A stretch of DNA of 64,000 nucleotides, taken from assembly GCA_030248195.1 (NCBI GenBank), contig JASAND010006582.1:1-64000 (forward strand). Direction: 5' to 3'. The notes beneath the pieces were generated by a model. It searched no databases, was not told the DNA's origin, and saw nothing but the letters and a program-made list of their open reading frames with translations. Each line of letters begins with the position of its first letter. Position 1 is the stretch's first letter. Both the position numbers and the translations under genes were made by a program. Source of the DNA: Trissonchulus latispiculum (Eukaryota; Nematoda; Enoplea; Enoplida; Ironidae). Below, piece after piece: positions 52,985-63,748 of this stretch.

Positions 52985-53418
52985 CTCAGGTGAGGAGGGG
53001 AAACGAAGGGGGGGAGAAGCGGGCGCGGGAGGCAGGAGGGACGAGGAAAAGAAGGCGAAGAGAAGGACGGATCCACCGGGGACAACAGCAGAAAGGCGGG
53101 GGGAGGAGGGGAGGGAGGAACGGGAGAAAAGGAGACGCGGGAAGGGAGGGGGAGGGGGGGGGAAGAAAGCGGGGAGGGGACAGAACGGGGAAGAAGGGAG
53201 GGGAAAGGGAAGACGCAGAAAAAAGGGGAGAGGGGGGGGGGGGGGGGGAGGGAAGGAAGAGGGGAGGAGGAGGGGGGGAGGAGGGGGGGGGGGGGGGAGG
53301 GGGGAGGGGGAGGGGGGGGGGGGGGGGGTGGGTGGGGGGAGGGGGGGGGGAGAGAGGGAAGGGGGGGGGGGAGGAGGGGGGAAGGGGGAGGGGGGGGGAG
53401 AGGGGGAGGGGGAGTAGA
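52985..53418. repeat. Polypurine tract of about 430 bp
   Basis: The plus strand is almost only G and A, with GGGGAGG, GGGAAGG and long G runs and very few pyrimidines. It starts about 500 bp after the MMADHC stop. Such tracts can form triplex DNA. The Arg/Gly-rich and Pro/Ser-rich frames here are artefacts. Confidence 0.95.
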
Positions 53419-53604
53419 CCACTCCAGCCGGACGGTCTATGTCCGCTGTTTGGGAATGATTATGTTTATACGTATACCAAAGCAGAGTGCTCTCAGCAGG
53501 CTGTCTGTTAAACGTTCTAGCAATGGGGCAGTGTTTGACTACACTCTGGGCCTTCCCTGGGCAACGACAGACTCTCTTCTAGCAGACCATTTTGAGGATT
53601 GAGA

Positions 53605-53740
53605 TGGTTGTTTATGGTTTAGATGATAATGTGGTGATAAAAAGTTTGTGTGATAATGTTAGTGTATTTATTTGGTTGTTTATGGTTTAGATGATAATGT
53701 GGTGATAAAAAGTTTGTGTGATAATGTTAGTGTATTTATT
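53605..53740. repeat. 68-bp tandem duplication
   Basis: Two adjacent copies starting TGGTTGTTTATGGTTTAGAT at 53,605 and 53,673, essentially identical. Recent local duplication. Confidence 0.9.
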
Positions 53741-54259
53741 TGCCTAGTGCTGTTTTTGCTATTTTCATGGTTTAAATTTATCTGTTCAATTATAGGACCT
53801 AGATTGTATGTACCTTTATATAGGACCTTTTTATAGGACCTTTATAAGGGGGGGCATAGAATGTCTTTTCAAAAGTTTCAAAACTAGCCTTACTCAGGAA
53901 TTGCGCTACGTCACACGACTATAACAAAGAGCTTTGGTCTTCAGTCTTCCGTTTGCTTTAGTGTAGAAATATTCCTCTGTCTAATATCTGATTCAATTTC
54001 AAAACTTCAGATTACAATTTTTTATTCCATATCATGTAGTTTTGTTGTTGTACGTATTTAACTGTACTATGTAGTGCGTCTTGTGAATTCAGTGTTTATT
54101 TTGTGTAGATAAGTATTGTACAGTAAACGATTTCTATTTTATCAGTACAAAATGTTAGATAGGGCTACTAGAGTTAGCTACTTAACTAGATGCTCGTACT
54201 GACTGCGTAAGTTTGGTAATCAATAATTAGCGTTTTCAGTATACTAACTTGCTGCTACT

Positions 54260-54594
54260 CTGGGCTCTCTCTAGGCCAAAAAAGTGGGGGAGCTAAAATG
54301 GGCTAAAAATGCTAAAAATACGGTAAAAATTGCGTGTTTTCTACGTATACTGGTATAAATAAGCTAAACTGCGCTCAAAACTCAAGTTTTAGTACCAAAA
54401 TAGACTATTGTTAACCAAAACATTCCGGCGCAGCCTGGAAAATTTTGACCAAAAATCCTTAAACTTTTGCATTTTCTGGGCACCTTATAGTGATGGGGGA
54501 AGCACAAAAAAGTGGGGGAAGGCGTCCAGTGGGGGGCCCAAAAAGTGGAGGACGCCACCTCCACACCCCCCCCCCCCACACTAAGAAGGCCCAG
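54260..54594. mobile_element. TIR element family C, copy 5
   Basis: Ends CTGGGCTCTCTCTAGG and AAGAAGGCCCAG, flanked by CTACT and CTAGT (four of five). The hairpin has decayed to TCCGGCGCAGCCTGG at 54,424. Noncoding. Confidence 0.8.
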
Positions 54595-56105
54595 CTAGTT
54601 TTGTTTAAGCTGTTTCACTCGTCATGGCCAGACAATTTTGCCAGCTGCCATTTTCGAAAAGTTTTAAAGCATTTTCTGAGTGGTTGAAAGTAATCTGGTG
54701 GTAGTGCCCGGTGTCGTTACTTACTACCCTGGCCTGGTGGGGCCATGGTCCGAAAAATGAGATTGACGGAATAGAAAACTAAATTTTTTATATTTATAAA
54801 TTCAGATTCTGTTCAAATTCAACCGGTCTGAGCTCGGCCCGGGCCCGGAGGCACGATTTAAGGCTCGGTAAGCCCGGCGGCCCGGTGTAGGCCCGGCATA
54901 CAAAAACAGAGTGCCACCAATAGTTAGTGCTATTTATTACAACTTAGACAACTTCTGGGAGCTTAAATTTGACTTTCTAGTGAATGTATATTTTGGAAAA
55001 TGTTGACGTATATATATATATATGCACAAAGGCTCGGCAGGCCCGGCTCGGGCCGATCCTGCCGCTCCAACAACCGGGCCCGGGCCGAACCGGAGCCCGA
55101 GGCCCCATTCAAGCCCCGGGCACAACTCTAGTGAAAACTATCAAATTGTAATTAACTTAATTTTAGCAGCAGCAGCAAGTTTCCGGGTTTATGAGTATAA
55201 TTTTTAATTTAGCATTTTGGAGGAGAAGATCGGGTTTAGAAGTAAACATGGGAATGAAAAGGTCCCCGTGTCTGTCTTAGCCTGCATCAAACATCAAAAT
55301 TTTCGCTAAATTTTTAAGTAGAACCTACGTTTTGAGTTCTATTTTATTTATTCCCTTCCCAAACATGTGAATTTAGTACAACTTTTAGGCGTTTTACAGA
55401 CTGCTTTTCTCACTGTCCATTTGAGTGCTCTCCCTCCCTACCCTTCCTGTTTCTTTATATTGCCTACATTAAGCCTTTCCAGCGGGCTCCCGTAGCTTTC
55501 CGCCTGCTTGGTTGGAATTGCCATTTAGGGGGCACCTGTTTTCGGCACAATACGAAGGAAGCTGCCTTGAGTGTGACTGCGGTGTAATGCTTGTGTAAAG
55601 AGCCGTACGGTAGCTTGCTCGGGATATGTTTTCTATCCATGATCTTCCTCTCTCTTCTCTGCCTCTTGACTTGACTGCAGTCTGCGGGGAGAACTAAGAC
55701 GGGTCGCTCAAGTCGGTCTGCGAACTCAAATTGGAGGGCCAATTGCAAAAAATGTCTTAGTTTTAATAAACTTTCAAAATTGCTAAATTTTCGCCAAAGA
55801 TTGACAACAATACACATTTCGTAAAAGTTTGGTCCTCGACGAAGAATAAAAGACAACAAAATGTAAAATTTTATGAGTAGTTGAAGCTAATAAAAGTGAA
55901 ATTTCGTCTACATGAAAAAACAGCATTACTTCTGCAAAATTCACAAAAAACCCAGATTATGAGTACTGCTAGATTTGGAATGAAGTAATACGCCTGTCGA
56001 TATAGCCAAGTATATTTATATTAACGTCTTCTCAAATATCTGCTGATGTTCTCAATACAGAAGCTTCAACAGCACTCGTATCACCTTTTCTGAGTCATAC
56101 AACGT
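54595..56105. other. Intergenic stretch with GC-rich repeat pieces
   Basis: Two GGCCCGGGCCCGG-rich blocks (about 54,835-54,895 and 55,030-55,125) flank an AT-rich core with a TATATA run. They may be the halves of another element, but I cannot match its termini. From 55,130 to 56,105 I see no gene. A frame at 55,464-55,859 on the minus strand has no recognisable domain. Confidence 0.45.
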
Positions 56106-57323
56106 ATATATGTCGTAGCAAGATAGTAAAATTGGCAAGATAGTTATCTTGCTAAGAGTTTGGCAAGATAGTTATCTTGCTAAAATTTTAGCAAGATAGT
56201 TATCTTGCAACAAAATTTAGCAAGATTACTATCTTGCCAAAATTGTTGGTAAGATAGTAATCTTTCTGTAATTTAGAAGGATAGTCATCTTACTAGTTTC
56301 AGTATGAAACATGTTTTCAATTTGGAAACAAAGACAGTCATTTAATGAGTTTAACCAAGAGTACATAATACATAAGAGTATGACAACTGGCATACTCTAT
56401 GTATTATAAGCGTGACACATCCTCTGCACGCTAACGGCTGACCCCCCCCCGCAAATTGGACCCTTCACTTCAAAAGAATTTGGGCGCTATACTTGTGTGC
56501 TAAAGCTCGAAGCAGACACAAAATTCGCGCACGTACTACTTGTGTTTTCGAGCTTTAACACACACAAGCATAGAGCGAGTGAGCGTACCCCCGTTTCGAC
56601 TGGGTACCAATTTGCGGGGGGGGTCACTGGGGTCCAATTTGCGGGGGGGGTCAGCTGTTAGCGTGCAGAGGATGTGTCAAGCTGATAATACAGAGTATGC
56701 CTGCTGTCATACTCTTATGTATTATGTACTCTTGGTTTAACGCAAGGGGGGAACTTTCGCAAAATTAAAAACTAACCATTGTGCTGTATCACTGCTGAAA
56801 TAATATTTGTAATGGAAATGCTATAGAAATTGCATAAGAGAATATATTTTAAAATATTATTTCAAAGTTAACAGCGAAAAATACAAAAATTGATAACTAC
56901 TTTACCGACAAAACCAACCTAACAAAATTAGTTCAACATGCACATACTTAATTTTTCAGTATTTTTAAGAAAATGAAAGTCTTTTAGTCTCATTTCAAGT
57001 CAGTAATTTTCATAATCTTGACGCATTATAATATTTGTTACCTCCGCAATAATACAAATTCTATGCATTTTCTATTACAAATATAATTTCAGCAACAATA
57101 AAGAGCACAATGGCCAGTGTAAATTCTTGTTAAAGTCACCCCTTGCATTAAACTCAGGAATAGGGAATACTAATGACTTGCTTTGTTTCCAAATTGAAAA
57201 CATGTTTCTTACTGAAACTGTTAAGATGACTATCTTGCTAAATTTCGTGGCAAGATAGTTATCTTGCTAAAATTTTAGCAAGATGACTATCTTGCCAATT
57301 TACTATCTTGCTACCACATATAT
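56106..57323. mobile_element. TIR element packed with an 18-bp palindrome
   Basis: Terminal repeats (TATATATGTCGTAGCAAGATAG… and the mirror) contain several copies of GCAAGATAGTTATCTTGC and half-sites. Inside, both arms share a further block around AACATGTTTTCAATTTGG. The family A element at 56,355-56,735 is inserted in the left arm. Noncoding. Target duplication not resolved. Confidence 0.8.
56355..56735. mobile_element. TIR element family A, copy 2 (TSD TTTAA)
   Basis: Ends CCAAGAGTACATAATACATA and the exact mirror ending CTCTTGG. TTTAA is duplicated at 56,350-56,354 and 56,736-56,740. The interior has C/G runs as in copy 1. Confidence 0.92.
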
Positions 57324-57423
57324 AGTTGTGCTGGTTGATTTAACAACAGCTCTAGCTATAAATTGTTTTTCTGGCTTTAGACAAGCTGAGTGCTAGTTTG
57401 CGTCAGTTTTTTATCATTGCCCA

Positions 57424-60400
57424 ATGGAAGGCGCCCCTTTTCAAATTGGATATCGAGATCGACTGGTGGATGTGGCCAATGCTGTCCAGTGGATCTCTCC
57501 TGGCTGTCTGGCCATACTCTTTGAGAAGCATGCTCTTCTTTGGGTAACTTTTTTATTGGGGCATTTTAGGCGGCTAGGAATCAGGTGGGGGTCCTTCGTA
57601 AGCTTAACCCCTACATTTTGACTGCACTGTTTCCTCCGAAGCAAGTTACCTGAAATCTAACAACTCATTTCTCTCCAACAATTTAAGGCAATTCTTAGAA
57701 TGCATATAGTTATTAATATTTGCAGCTTTTTCGAAGCACGAAATCAGGATATCTGTAGTTCCAAGGCACTGCGCATTATCCTATTCATTGAGCCAGTGTT
57801 TGTTTCACATTTTCTATTCTGACTTTCCTTGCAGGAATTGGTCCCGGCATCTCCAGACAGCAGTGTCATATCCTTTCGTGCGACGGCCATCTTCCCGGAC
57901 GACACGGTTCGTCCGTTGATTGACATGGTGGAGGATACGCCACTGTTGCCCGGGAAAATGGAAAAGGTTATTGAGTCGGTTCATCAGTCGGGTCCTGGGT
58001 TTCAGGAATATCTCGGTAGTTGTTGTCTTAATTAATTAATTATTCGCTTAATTAATTACAATGAATAATACCCTAAATATCTACCGTAGACCTTAGTTTA
58101 ATTAACCAATCAGCGAGTATACTCATTTCTATGAAAGCATCTAGCGCAAAACTGCACCCTCTTAATGAACCGACCTAGCCAGTGCCGTGCCGGCCGAGTG
58201 GTTAAGGCGTTCGACTTCGGATCCGATAGTTTGAGGTTCGAATCCCCACTACCACAAAGCTTTCACAAATCCCCTTGAGCAAGGGACTAAGCACATATCG
58301 GTTCGCCGTGAGCTTTAGCCAACCCAGCTATCCATCCTTAAATGGTCGGTAAATGGGTACCTCTATTGTGGGAAGGTAACAGGAGTCCGTGTAGGGGGTC
58401 ACCTTTACCTTTTACCTACATACCTAGCCAGTAAGATTACGTGGTAGTGTAAGAATTGCACTCTTTATCATGCCTGGCAAGGGTAGGTGACACACGTTTG
58501 GTTAGTTAACGGCCAGCCTTCGAGCCTAACTGACCCTTCACAACAGAATCCTCTGTGCACCGTGCGCTTACATAGACGTCCTGAATGCGTAATGGCTCAG
58601 CGGAATCTCGCAAACACTACTACTTTGTTCATATATAAATAGAATTTATTTTGATGTTTGTGCATGACGATTGTCGCAAAACTGCAATCATACAGTACAG
58701 CCATATATACTCTTACCAAGAGTCCTTGATTTTCTTCTATATATTAGAAGAAGAGTAAGCCACTGGAGGGCTCCTCTTCTTGGCATTGCGTAACGGTGCT
58801 CCGACCACAATACGCGAATGTTCCCCCGTTTGGGGGGGGGGGGTCGCCAAATCATACCCCCTCCCCGTTTGGTGGGGGGGGGGGGGAGGCAACAGCCAAG
58901 CAGATTGCAGAAACCCCCACCCCGTGTGGTGGGGGTAGGCAGGCTGATTCTGGCTTTTGAAAAAGGGTCCCCGTTTGGGGGGGGGGTCGACACAAAAGGT
59001 CCCCGTTTGGTGGGGGGGTATGCAAAAGGGGGCCCCCGTTTGGGGGGGGGGTCACAAAAAGTGGTCCCCGTTTGGGGGGGGTCGCCCACAGCCAATCAGA
59101 ATGAGCGAAACTTAGCCTGCTTGAGCGACCCCCCCCAAACGGGGACCCTTTTGCGAATAGAACAAAAACTACCGTAATCCTCTGCTCTACCCCCCCCCCC
59201 CCACCAAACGGAGGGGGGGTTTCTGCAATCTGATTGGCTGTTGGCTACCCCCCCACCAAACGGATGGGGTACGCGTTGTCGATTTGGTCGACCCCCCCAT
59301 ACTGGAGAACATTCGAGTATTGTGGGCGAAGCACCGTTACGCAATGCCAAGAAGAGAAGCCCTCTAGTGGCTTACTCTTCTTCTTAATAATAGTGCAATT
59401 ATGCACTCTTGCTCTTACTGATATTTAGGTGATTTGAGAGCGGCGATAATTAATCCCTGGATTAATTCAAGACTTTTAATGGAAAGGAATTCTCACTTCC
59501 AAATTCTGCAAGTGGAATCGCTGTTTCAGTCACAGTTTGGGTTAGTACTTTTGTTAGTAAAGCTCTGTATAGACGTCTCGTGGCATGCCCGTGCAACCAG
59601 AGGGAAACTAACATCGAATAAATAAAAATGAAATTTAGAGCCGATGGAGATGCCCCTGGTTTCATTTCCTTAGAAGGTTTTCCTGTTTTTTTCACAATGT
59701 CGCTGATCATTAACGTTTTGCTCGGTTGATACTTGCGAAGGATATGTCATTCTCCATTAGAGAAAAATACTATACATTTGCAGGTAGCTGGCATTTTTTA
59801 GGGTTTTGAAAATGTGGGAGCTTCGCCCCCCCTAGGGAGAGGGAAGTGGGGGGAGGCTTCCGATAAGTGGGGGGGGCGAGTCCAAGGTATAAAATTGCCA
59901 AAATGTTTATCGAAAAATTACCATTTTTAGGTAAAAAACAAAAAATAGCTGTTTGTTTGTAAGCTTAAAATTAACTTATAATTCCATAAATTAGCTAAAA
60001 ATTCAGAAAATGTTTGAAAATGTGACCTCAAAAACTTAATTTTTCGACACTTTTGGGCGACTACCAAAAAAGTGGGGGGGGGGCTTGCCGAAAAGTGGGG
60101 GTCCCACCCCCTCCCCACTAAAAATGCCAGGGTAGGTAGGTAGGTAGGTACGTACTCATTTCCCGCCCGCTAGTTGGTGAGCTGTCGCGAGGCCTCTCCA
60201 CAAAGACAACCAAGGCCGATAACTCCGACCACGTCGGGGTTATCCACATTGGATGTAGGAAGCTTTAAGCCAGAGAGTCACCCACACACTTTTACGTGCC
60301 GGCAAGCTTGACAAACCATTGAAGCCAGTATAGAACATTTACACCTAGTGAAGTATACCGGTGTGGTCATCCTACTGAGGCGGTACTGACCTGTCCTGGG

Positions 60401-60983
60401 CGACCTTCAACCGTCCTTACTAATCCTCGATGTGTCACCAGATAGCGGGTAGACATACCTGAAGTTAAGTGATGTAGTTGTCAGCAGAGCTTGGCATCGG
60501 TTGGATTTTACCTGTTTTCCGTTTCCACACCAGAAAGTGTAACACGTGAACCAAAGCTTAAACACAGGATTTCGATGACCACATCTCTGGATCCATTACT
60601 GGCTGGCCTCTACGTGGGCTCGCCACGCCCACAACCTCCTCCTTTCTCAACCGGGCTTGGGACCGGCTACGGCGGAGTTATACATTTGCAATTTTGGGCA
60701 TATTGCATAATGCATACCTACGTAGTGAAGTGTAACTACCTTGCTGAAACATTTTTGTTTTATAGACAGAAGCTGCTATGTGTAACGTTTGGTGGTCTTC
60801 TGCTATCCTATGACCGAGAAAGTTTCACCGAATGGAAAATTCGCGCCAATCTGTCATCGATACTTCTGCAGTATCTGGTTGAGGAAGCGGATTCCATCCT
60901 GCCTCCGAAGCCTCAGTGTGATTGTGGCCCGCTGCGAATGCTGTTGTTAGCGGAACAAATTGTTGAATTTTTAATTGTTAAAC
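57424..60983 (+). CDS. Unrecognised gene, first four exons (partial)
   Basis: Proposed exons: 57,424-57,543; 57,835-58,015; 59,429-59,540; 60,766-60,983. Borders are GT-AG and phases agree (0, 1, 2), giving about 210 residues, with a donor at 60,984 that predicts more exons further on. The start is the first ATG after an in-frame stop at 57,394. The sequence looks like a folded, alpha/beta or helical protein: F-R-A-T-A-I-F-P-D-D, L-L-P-G-K-M-E-K-V-I, A-A-I-I-N-P-W-I-N-S-R, and a Leu-rich stretch ending L-A-E-Q-I-V-E-F-L. I do not recognise the family. Balanced composition and phase agreement over four exons argue for a real gene. Intron 2 holds a SINE and a MITE; intron 3 a family C element. 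Confidence 0.65.
58184..58421 (+). mobile_element. tRNA-derived SINE with an 11-bp TSD
   Basis: The head has an A box GGCCGAGTGGTTAAGGCG, a loop CTTCGGA (anticodon TCG, Arg-like) and a B box GGTTCGAATCC. The anticodon stem is mismatched, so it is not a working tRNA. The body carries CCTTGAGCAAGGGACT and the tail is TTACCT-like. ACCTAGCCAGT is duplicated at 58,173-58,183 and 58,422-58,432. Intron of the unrecognised gene. Confidence 0.92.
58716..59412. mobile_element. TIR element family A, copy 3 (TSD TCTTA)
   Basis: Ends CCAAGAG and CTCTTGC with TCTTA at 58,711-58,715 and 59,413-59,417. Subterminal arms share GCATTGCGTAACGGTGC. The right target duplication ends 10 bases before the AG of exon 3 of the surrounding gene. 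Confidence 0.9.
58822..59300. repeat. CCCCGTTTGGGG repeat array
   Basis: The core of the family A element holds about ten copies of a G/C-run unit (CCCCGTTTGGGGGG) in both orientations, spaced 30-60 bases. Proline/glycine-rich frames here are artefacts. Confidence 0.85.
59788..60130. mobile_element. TIR element family C, copy 6 (TSD GGTAG)
   Basis: Ends CTGGCATTTTTTAGGG and CTAAAAATGCCAG, flanked by GGTAG at 59,783-59,787 and 60,131-60,135. G/C runs at both ends. The hairpin is not preserved. Intron 3 of the unrecognised gene. Confidence 0.85.
60131..60765. other. Intron stretch with unassigned repeat
   Basis: Starts with a short GGTAGGTAGG run. From 60,160 to 60,500 the DNA is more GC-rich and may be a SINE or LINE remnant, but no promoter boxes or domain can be named. 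Confidence 0.4.
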
Positions 60984-61296
60984 GTAAGTACTATAAGAAC
61001 AGAAACAGTAAGTCATGGCACTCTGCCCTATGATATAACAGCGGTTAGGCACTTTTTTCCGTGCTCTGATTCACTAATTGATTTTGCTGAAGCTTGTATT
61101 TTCATTGGGATTGGTTCAACGGGTTTCTAGGAGATTCGTAACGTTTCGAAGACCCATAACTACAATTGAAATTTTTATTGGTGGTCTGGGGTTTGTAGGG
61201 GTTCTTAGCTTTTGAAAGAGAGTTGATGGTAACTAGTTGATGTATCTCGTTCATAGTTTTTGTTGGGGGTTCTGAGTGGTTTGGATTTAAGGGTGA

Positions 61297-62636
61297 CTAA
61301 AGTCTGTCCAAAAAATGTAGAAAGCGAAATTGTTTTCTTTATATCTCAAAAACGCTTCAAGATAGCTACCACAAAGTATATATTTTCTGAACCGGACTGA
61401 TGAGATCTTTCTTTTCGTGAAAAATTTTTTTGAAATTTCCCGTGCGATTTCAAAGGGCGCCGCTTTTATATGTACAGAAGAACTGGTACATGGTATTGCC
61501 GCGATTTTTTCACGAAAATTTTCCCCTTGTATGAAAGTGCTTCACACCAAATTTCAACTTTTTTGGTTGAAAATTGCATGAGTTATTCAATTTTTTAGAT
61601 TTTCAAAATCCTTTGATCTTTGCCGCTTTTTCGACTTTGACTGGTTATTACTCGCGACTCGCTCAACGGAAAAATTTTTCGATTCGATTTTCAGGACCGC
61701 CTAGGCGTCCGCTTTCACCCGATATATGTGAGATTTCAAAATTTGAAAGTCGATTTTTTCGAAAAATACCACTTTTTGACCCAAAATTTCGACATAGCGA
61801 GTCTAGCAAAAGTGAGTAAAAATTACATAATCATAAACTCCAATCTAAGCTGAATTCAACGATATAAAGTTTTTGTGGCTACGACTTACATTGCGTTCGC
61901 AATGAATTTTTAAACAATTTCCTTTTTCAGCTGGTTTTTCCTAGTTTACACTGGTTCAGGCAAATCAAGGCGGCAACATCAAAGGGAGCCAAAAACCAGC
62001 TGAAAGAAGGGATATTGTTTAAAAATTCATTGTGGACGCAATGTAAGTCGTAGCCACAACAACTTTATATCGTTGGATTCAGCTTAGATTGGACTTTATG
62101 ATTATGTAATTTTTACTCACTTTTGCTAGACTCGCTATGTCGAAATTTTGGGTCAAAAAGTGGTATTTTTCGAAAAATCGACTTTCAAATTTTGAAATCT
62201 CACATATATTGGGTGAAAGCGGACGCCTAGGCGGTCCTGAAAATCTAATCGAAAAATTTTTCCGTTGAGCGAGTCGCGAGTAATAACCAGTCAAATTCGA
62301 AAAAGCGGCAAAGATCAAAGGATTTTTGAAAAATCTAAAAATTGAATAACTCACGCAATTTTCAGCCAAAAAAGTTGAAATTTGGTGTGTAGCACTTTCC
62401 TACAAGGGGGAAAATTTTCTTGAAAAAATCGCGGCAGTACCATGTACCAATTCTTCTGTACATATGTAAAAAGCGGCACCCTTTGAAATCGCACGGGAAA
62501 TTTCAAAAAAATTTTCACGAAAAAGCAGATGTCCGGTTCAGAAAAATATATACTTTGTGGTAGCTATCTTGAAGCGTTTTTGAGATATAAAGAAAACAAT
62601 TTCGCTTTCTACATTTTTGGTTAGACTTTAGTTAAT
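61297..62636. mobile_element. Foldback element with arms of about 645 bp
   Basis: Positions 61,297-61,944 and 61,990-62,636 are near-perfect inverted copies separated by about 45 bases, starting ACTAAAGTC. The two matching frames at 61,574-61,819 (+) and 62,079-62,369 (-) are the same arm sequence read twice and are not evidence of a gene. Target duplication not resolved. Confidence 0.92.
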
Positions 62637-63249
62637 CTCTGGTTTTAAACTTTTCTTAACTGATGTCTATGTAACTTTAAGCACACAAGGGGCTATAGGG
62701 CTGTATGAACTGAAGCTTTCTAATCTATGCAAGTATTAGTCTAACTTTCTGAGAAACCGCGTTTTGCATTTATTCCTTGATATGGATCCTGCGGTTTATT
62801 TTCCGTCGACATTTTTCGACGCATATCTTACTGACGGTGAACAGAATCATCAGTGTCTGAGCTTATTTTCGCCAAGAGTACGTAAATCAGGCCCGTGTAT
62901 TCCACTTATGCTCAGTGGACTGTGCCTACTCTTTGATGTAACCGCTCAGCAATTTCAAAACTCAAAAGTGGAATTGTGCCTACTTGGAAAATCTTAAAGT
63001 TGAATTGTGCCTACTCTTTTATGCCTAGTGGAAATATACCTACTAAATCGTAAGTAGGCAGACAATTTCAGGCAAAATATTTTGCAAAAGGCTGAATATA
63101 TTGCAAGACGAAAATTGCAAATAATTGTTGCAGGCGTTTGACCTACTTTCATTGACCTTTGACCTATGAGTAATATTGATTTTTGCAAAATTGTAAAGTA
63201 TATAAGACCTGTGACAGACAGTCTTCACCAGTTAAGGTTTGTCTTAACT

Positions 63250-63378
63250 ATGGCTGCACAACCGCTCAATATTGAATTTGTGCAGGGCCCACGAGGTGGG
63301 CAATTGGTTTGCTACAATAACTATCTGTTTCGTCTAAATCGAACTTCCGGAAATCGTTCCGGAAACTTCCGGTATTGA
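63250..63378 (+). pseudogene. FLYWCH zinc-finger fragment
   Basis: The segment R-G-G-Q-L-V-C-Y-N-N-Y-L-F-R-L-N-R…F-R-Y fits the first two thirds of a FLYWCH domain, a DNA-binding finger usual in MULE proteins. It stops at the position where W-x-C should follow; the C/H ligands are lost. Confidence 0.75.
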
Positions 63379-63499
63379 TATTTTCACAAAATTTTAAAAG
63401 AACATTTAAAAAATCTCGCTTTTTGCAAAAGAAAGACTGCTCATATCCCTGCTCTAAACGATGCCAAACTTGTTCCGCTGAGGCCATATTTTTGATGAA

Positions 63500-63748
63500 C
63501 TTTTAAGATCGAGCCCAAATTTATTTTTTCAACTGTACACCATTCACGCTTTCTATATGGGCAAAATGTTTCCTCTAGCTTTTGCATTTTTGCCTTCGAA
63601 AAGTGAAGAAACATACAGTAGACTTCTGAATGGCATTGGAGCCTTCGTGGGCAAAAACCAACTGGTTTTCGCCCCACCTGTTTTCCAGATAGATTTTGAA
63701 TGCGCTGACGCTACCGCTGCCGCTGCTGTATATAAACTTATAAACTAA
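63500..63748 (+). pseudogene. MULE transposase domain fragment
   Basis: F-Q-L-Y-T-I-H followed by M-F-P-L-A-F-A-F-L-P-S-K-S-E-E-T-Y matches the start of the MULE transposase domain, and I-D-F-E is the equivalent of its second acidic motif. The frame ends soon afterwards at 63,748, so the third acidic residue is gone. It sits between the TIRs of the same element and after the FLYWCH fragment. Confidence 0.85.

Noticed and set aside
52931..53511. Long Arg/Gly-rich (+) and Pro/Ser-rich (-) open frames
   Set aside because: They translate a polypurine tract in several frames at once; composition alone keeps stops away.
55464..55859. 131-codon minus-strand frame as a gene
   Set aside because: No domain, no plausible splice partners, and flanked by repeat pieces; support is too weak to annotate.
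58184..58260. Functional tRNA gene
   Set aside because: A and B boxes are present, but the anticodon stem is mismatched, the acceptor stem does not pair, and a SINE body with target duplications follows.
61574..62369. Two similar convergent genes
   Set aside because: They are the same foldback arm read on both strands, with no known domain.
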